64,000 nt of DNA from Eucommia ulmoides (taxonomy: Eukaryota; Streptophyta; Magnoliopsida; Garryales; Eucommiaceae): contig CM028335.1 of NCBI GenBank assembly GCA_016647705.1, positions 23,228,905-23,292,904 on the forward strand, in the 5' to 3' direction. Below the pieces are notes generated by a model. That model searched no databases. It was given only the letters and a program-made list of their open reading frames with translations, and was not told the origin of the DNA. Made by a program: the position numbers and the translations under genes. The stretch's first letter is position 1; each line of letters begins with the position of its first letter. Positions 62,659-64,000 of this stretch are shown piece after piece.

Positions 62659-62670
62659 GCTCTGATACCA
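62659..62670 (-). promoter_or_regulatory. Initiator-Met tRNA PBS
   Basis: Minus strand TGGTATCAGAGC, three bases from the LTR end. Exact iMet PBS core. Confidence 0.9.
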
Positions 62671-62673
62671 TAT

Positions 62674-63003
62674 TGAGAAAATGAAGAAGACGAAGAAAGA
62701 AGATGACAGTCATGGTAATGGAGAAATTCAGGTAATTCTTTATATCAAAACATCTATACAAAGTAATGTGGTATTTATAGTGTATACCAATTGTAAAAAA
62801 ATACAGAAAGTAATTAGAGAAGTAATTTTGTTATACATAACAGATTTAGCATCCAATCTAACTGAATCTAACAAATTGTTTGAGCTAGAATATTTTGATA
62901 TGAATACACACGCGTATTGCATGACTTACCTTTCTTCTTATTTTGTTGTTGCATGTCTTCTTCTTCTTATTCTTCTTCTTCTTCTACTGTTGTACTATTA
63001 TCA
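62674..63003 (-). repeat. 5' LTR of the copia element
   Basis: About 330 bp, TGATAATAG...TTTTCTCA on the minus strand. Nearly the same as 58067-58412 apart from scattered transitions and (CTT)n length. Confidence 0.9.
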
Positions 63004-63089
63004 GGGAGTTCGTCAATGGGCTCAAAGAGTTCATGGAAGTGGATGACTTCTCATTCTCTGACTATGATGAGTCCCCACCTCAGTTCTGA
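63004..63089 (+). pseudogene. 3' part of the coiled-coil gag-like ORF
   Basis: Plus-strand FVNGLKEFMEVDDFSFSDY then DESPPQF and TGA (63087-63089). Acidic C-terminus of the ORF whose other part ends at 58066. Separation is due to the copia insertion. Confidence 0.5.
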
Positions 63090-63424
63090 TGCTGGTCTCC
63101 TTGTTCCTGGTCCTGGTCATCGCCCCCCCCTGAAGAAGAATATCACATAAGGAAAATCCCTCCTTTTCTGTTTATGTATATTTTTTGTATTGAAACATTA
63201 TATGAATGGAAATTACCCTCTGGGTTTCTTACGTTTACCTCTTGTGATGTTTTATTTTGCTATTTGGCCATTCTCTTGCCCCCTATGGCTAATTTTGTTT
63301 ATCTAAATGGATGAACCACTAGCTTCTGTGCTTTTAATTTGATGGGCATTACTCGAACCTTTTTTTGTGATCAGTTTTATATCCTTGTAGGGAAACTATT
63401 TTAATGCATGGTTTTGGCCTTATT

Positions 63425-63790
63425 TGTCGAATCGCTTTTAATGAACATATTTAGCCTTCGTAGGTTTACCTTGTGATAGGAACTACCGAACTATTTGATG
63501 AACAATTTTGTATTTGGTTGCTGAACCTTTTTAATGAACAGTTTTAGCCTTAGTAGGTTTACCTTGTGATAGGAACTACCAAACTGTTTGATGAATAATT
63601 TTGTCTTTAATTGGCAAACCGCTTTTGATGAAAAACTTAGCCTTAGTAGGTTTACCTTGTGATAGGAACTACTAAACTATATGATGAACAATTTTTTCTT
63701 TGGTTGGCATTTTAATGAACAATTTTAGCCTTGGTAGGTTTACCCTGTTATAAGAACTACCAAACTGTTTGATGAGTAGTTATTTTTTAG
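63425..63790. repeat. Four-copy ~93 bp tandem repeat
   Basis: The phrase TAGGTTTACCTTGTGATAGG occurs at 63461, 63554, 63647 and, diverged, 63735, giving periods of 93, 93 and 88. Units also share GATGAACAATTTTG. Downstream of the gag-like ORF, as in the spacer of some plant LTR elements. Confidence 0.9.
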
Positions 63791-64000
63791 TTGGTGATGA
63801 TGAGGCAAAATATATGAGCAAAACTCGAAATCACATTAATTGAAATGGTTGAAATGAGAATACAAAATGGGAAATATTAAAGAAAGCAAATTGAACTTAA
63901 AAAGACCATTTAAATGAAATATTTCCTCAAATGTTCAATGTTTTAGGGCCTCGGGATTGGTGATCCTTCTAGGTCCCCAACAAATATGTTCCTGTTCGGT
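63791..64000. other. Window end, unassigned
   Basis: Non-repetitive AT-rich sequence continuing the host element. No gene seen. Confidence 0.4.

Larger units (their letters stand above)
58067..63003 (-). mobile_element. Ty1/copia retrotransposon with both LTRs
   Basis: Minus-strand order: LTR (63003-62674), iMet PBS (62670-62659), single-frame gag-pol (62560-58343), purine tract (58424-58413), LTR (58412-58067). Integrase precedes reverse transcriptase, which defines copia. No matching 5 bp TSD was found (ATTAT at 58062-58066, GGGAG at 63004-63008), so one edge may be altered. It is inserted within a gag-like ORF of another element. Confidence 0.9.

Overview
This window is nuclear DNA of a flowering plant, probably a eudicot. 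It is AT-rich and repeat-dominated, and its only two credible host genes are intron-containing plant class V (GH18) chitinase-like genes with GT-AG introns. Most of the rest is retrotransposon sequence of several ages. Many elements can be delimited exactly from TG...CA termini, primer-binding sites (PBS) and target-site duplications (TSDs). No bacterial operon, CRISPR array, rRNA or tRNA gene was seen.

Layout. 0.1-6.4 kb: a foldback hairpin, then a MULE-like ORF remnant split by a 5.3 kb non-autonomous LTR element with a tRNA-Asp type PBS. 6.4-11.7 kb: the 5' LTR and decayed gag of a Ty1/copia element, with a related solo LTR inside that LTR. 12-13.6 kb: a decayed gag-like 'plant transposon protein' ORF. 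13.9-16.4 kb: a 3'-truncated copia element on the minus strand with a 161 bp LTR. 16.8-21.3 kb: a GC-rich hairpin minisatellite, a gypsy-type solo LTR, a CACTA end and AT-rich repeats. 23.2-39.8 kb: a nested stack. A copia solo LTR (TSD ACTAC) is split by a 13.1 kb insertion (TSD CAACC), which is split by an 8.7 kb Ty3/gypsy element (TSD GTTGT); a MITE (TSD TTA) sits in the outermost LTR. 39.9-40.7 kb: a gypsy gag fragment.

43.6-49.7 kb is the gene island. Gene A (+) and gene B (-) are convergent GH18 genes with signal peptides. They share a phase-1 final intron, and B has one extra phase-2 intron. Gene A carries a 76 bp tandem duplication covering its 3' splice acceptor, plus an unusual proline-rich spacer. 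In gene B the first Asp of the DxxDxDxE motif is His, and its terminal exon could not be found intact. Both look like secreted chitin-binding or chitin-hydrolysing proteins; activity of B is uncertain.

51.3-64 kb: a truncated copia LTR, a decayed gag-like ORF on the minus strand, a probable solo LTR, and a Ty1/copia element (58.07-63.00 kb, minus) inserted in another gag-like ORF. That copia polyprotein stays in one frame for about 4.2 kb. It is broken by 13 stop codons, all explainable by C-to-T or G-to-A transitions, which suggests decay by deamination of methylated cytosine. A 93 bp tandem repeat closes the window.
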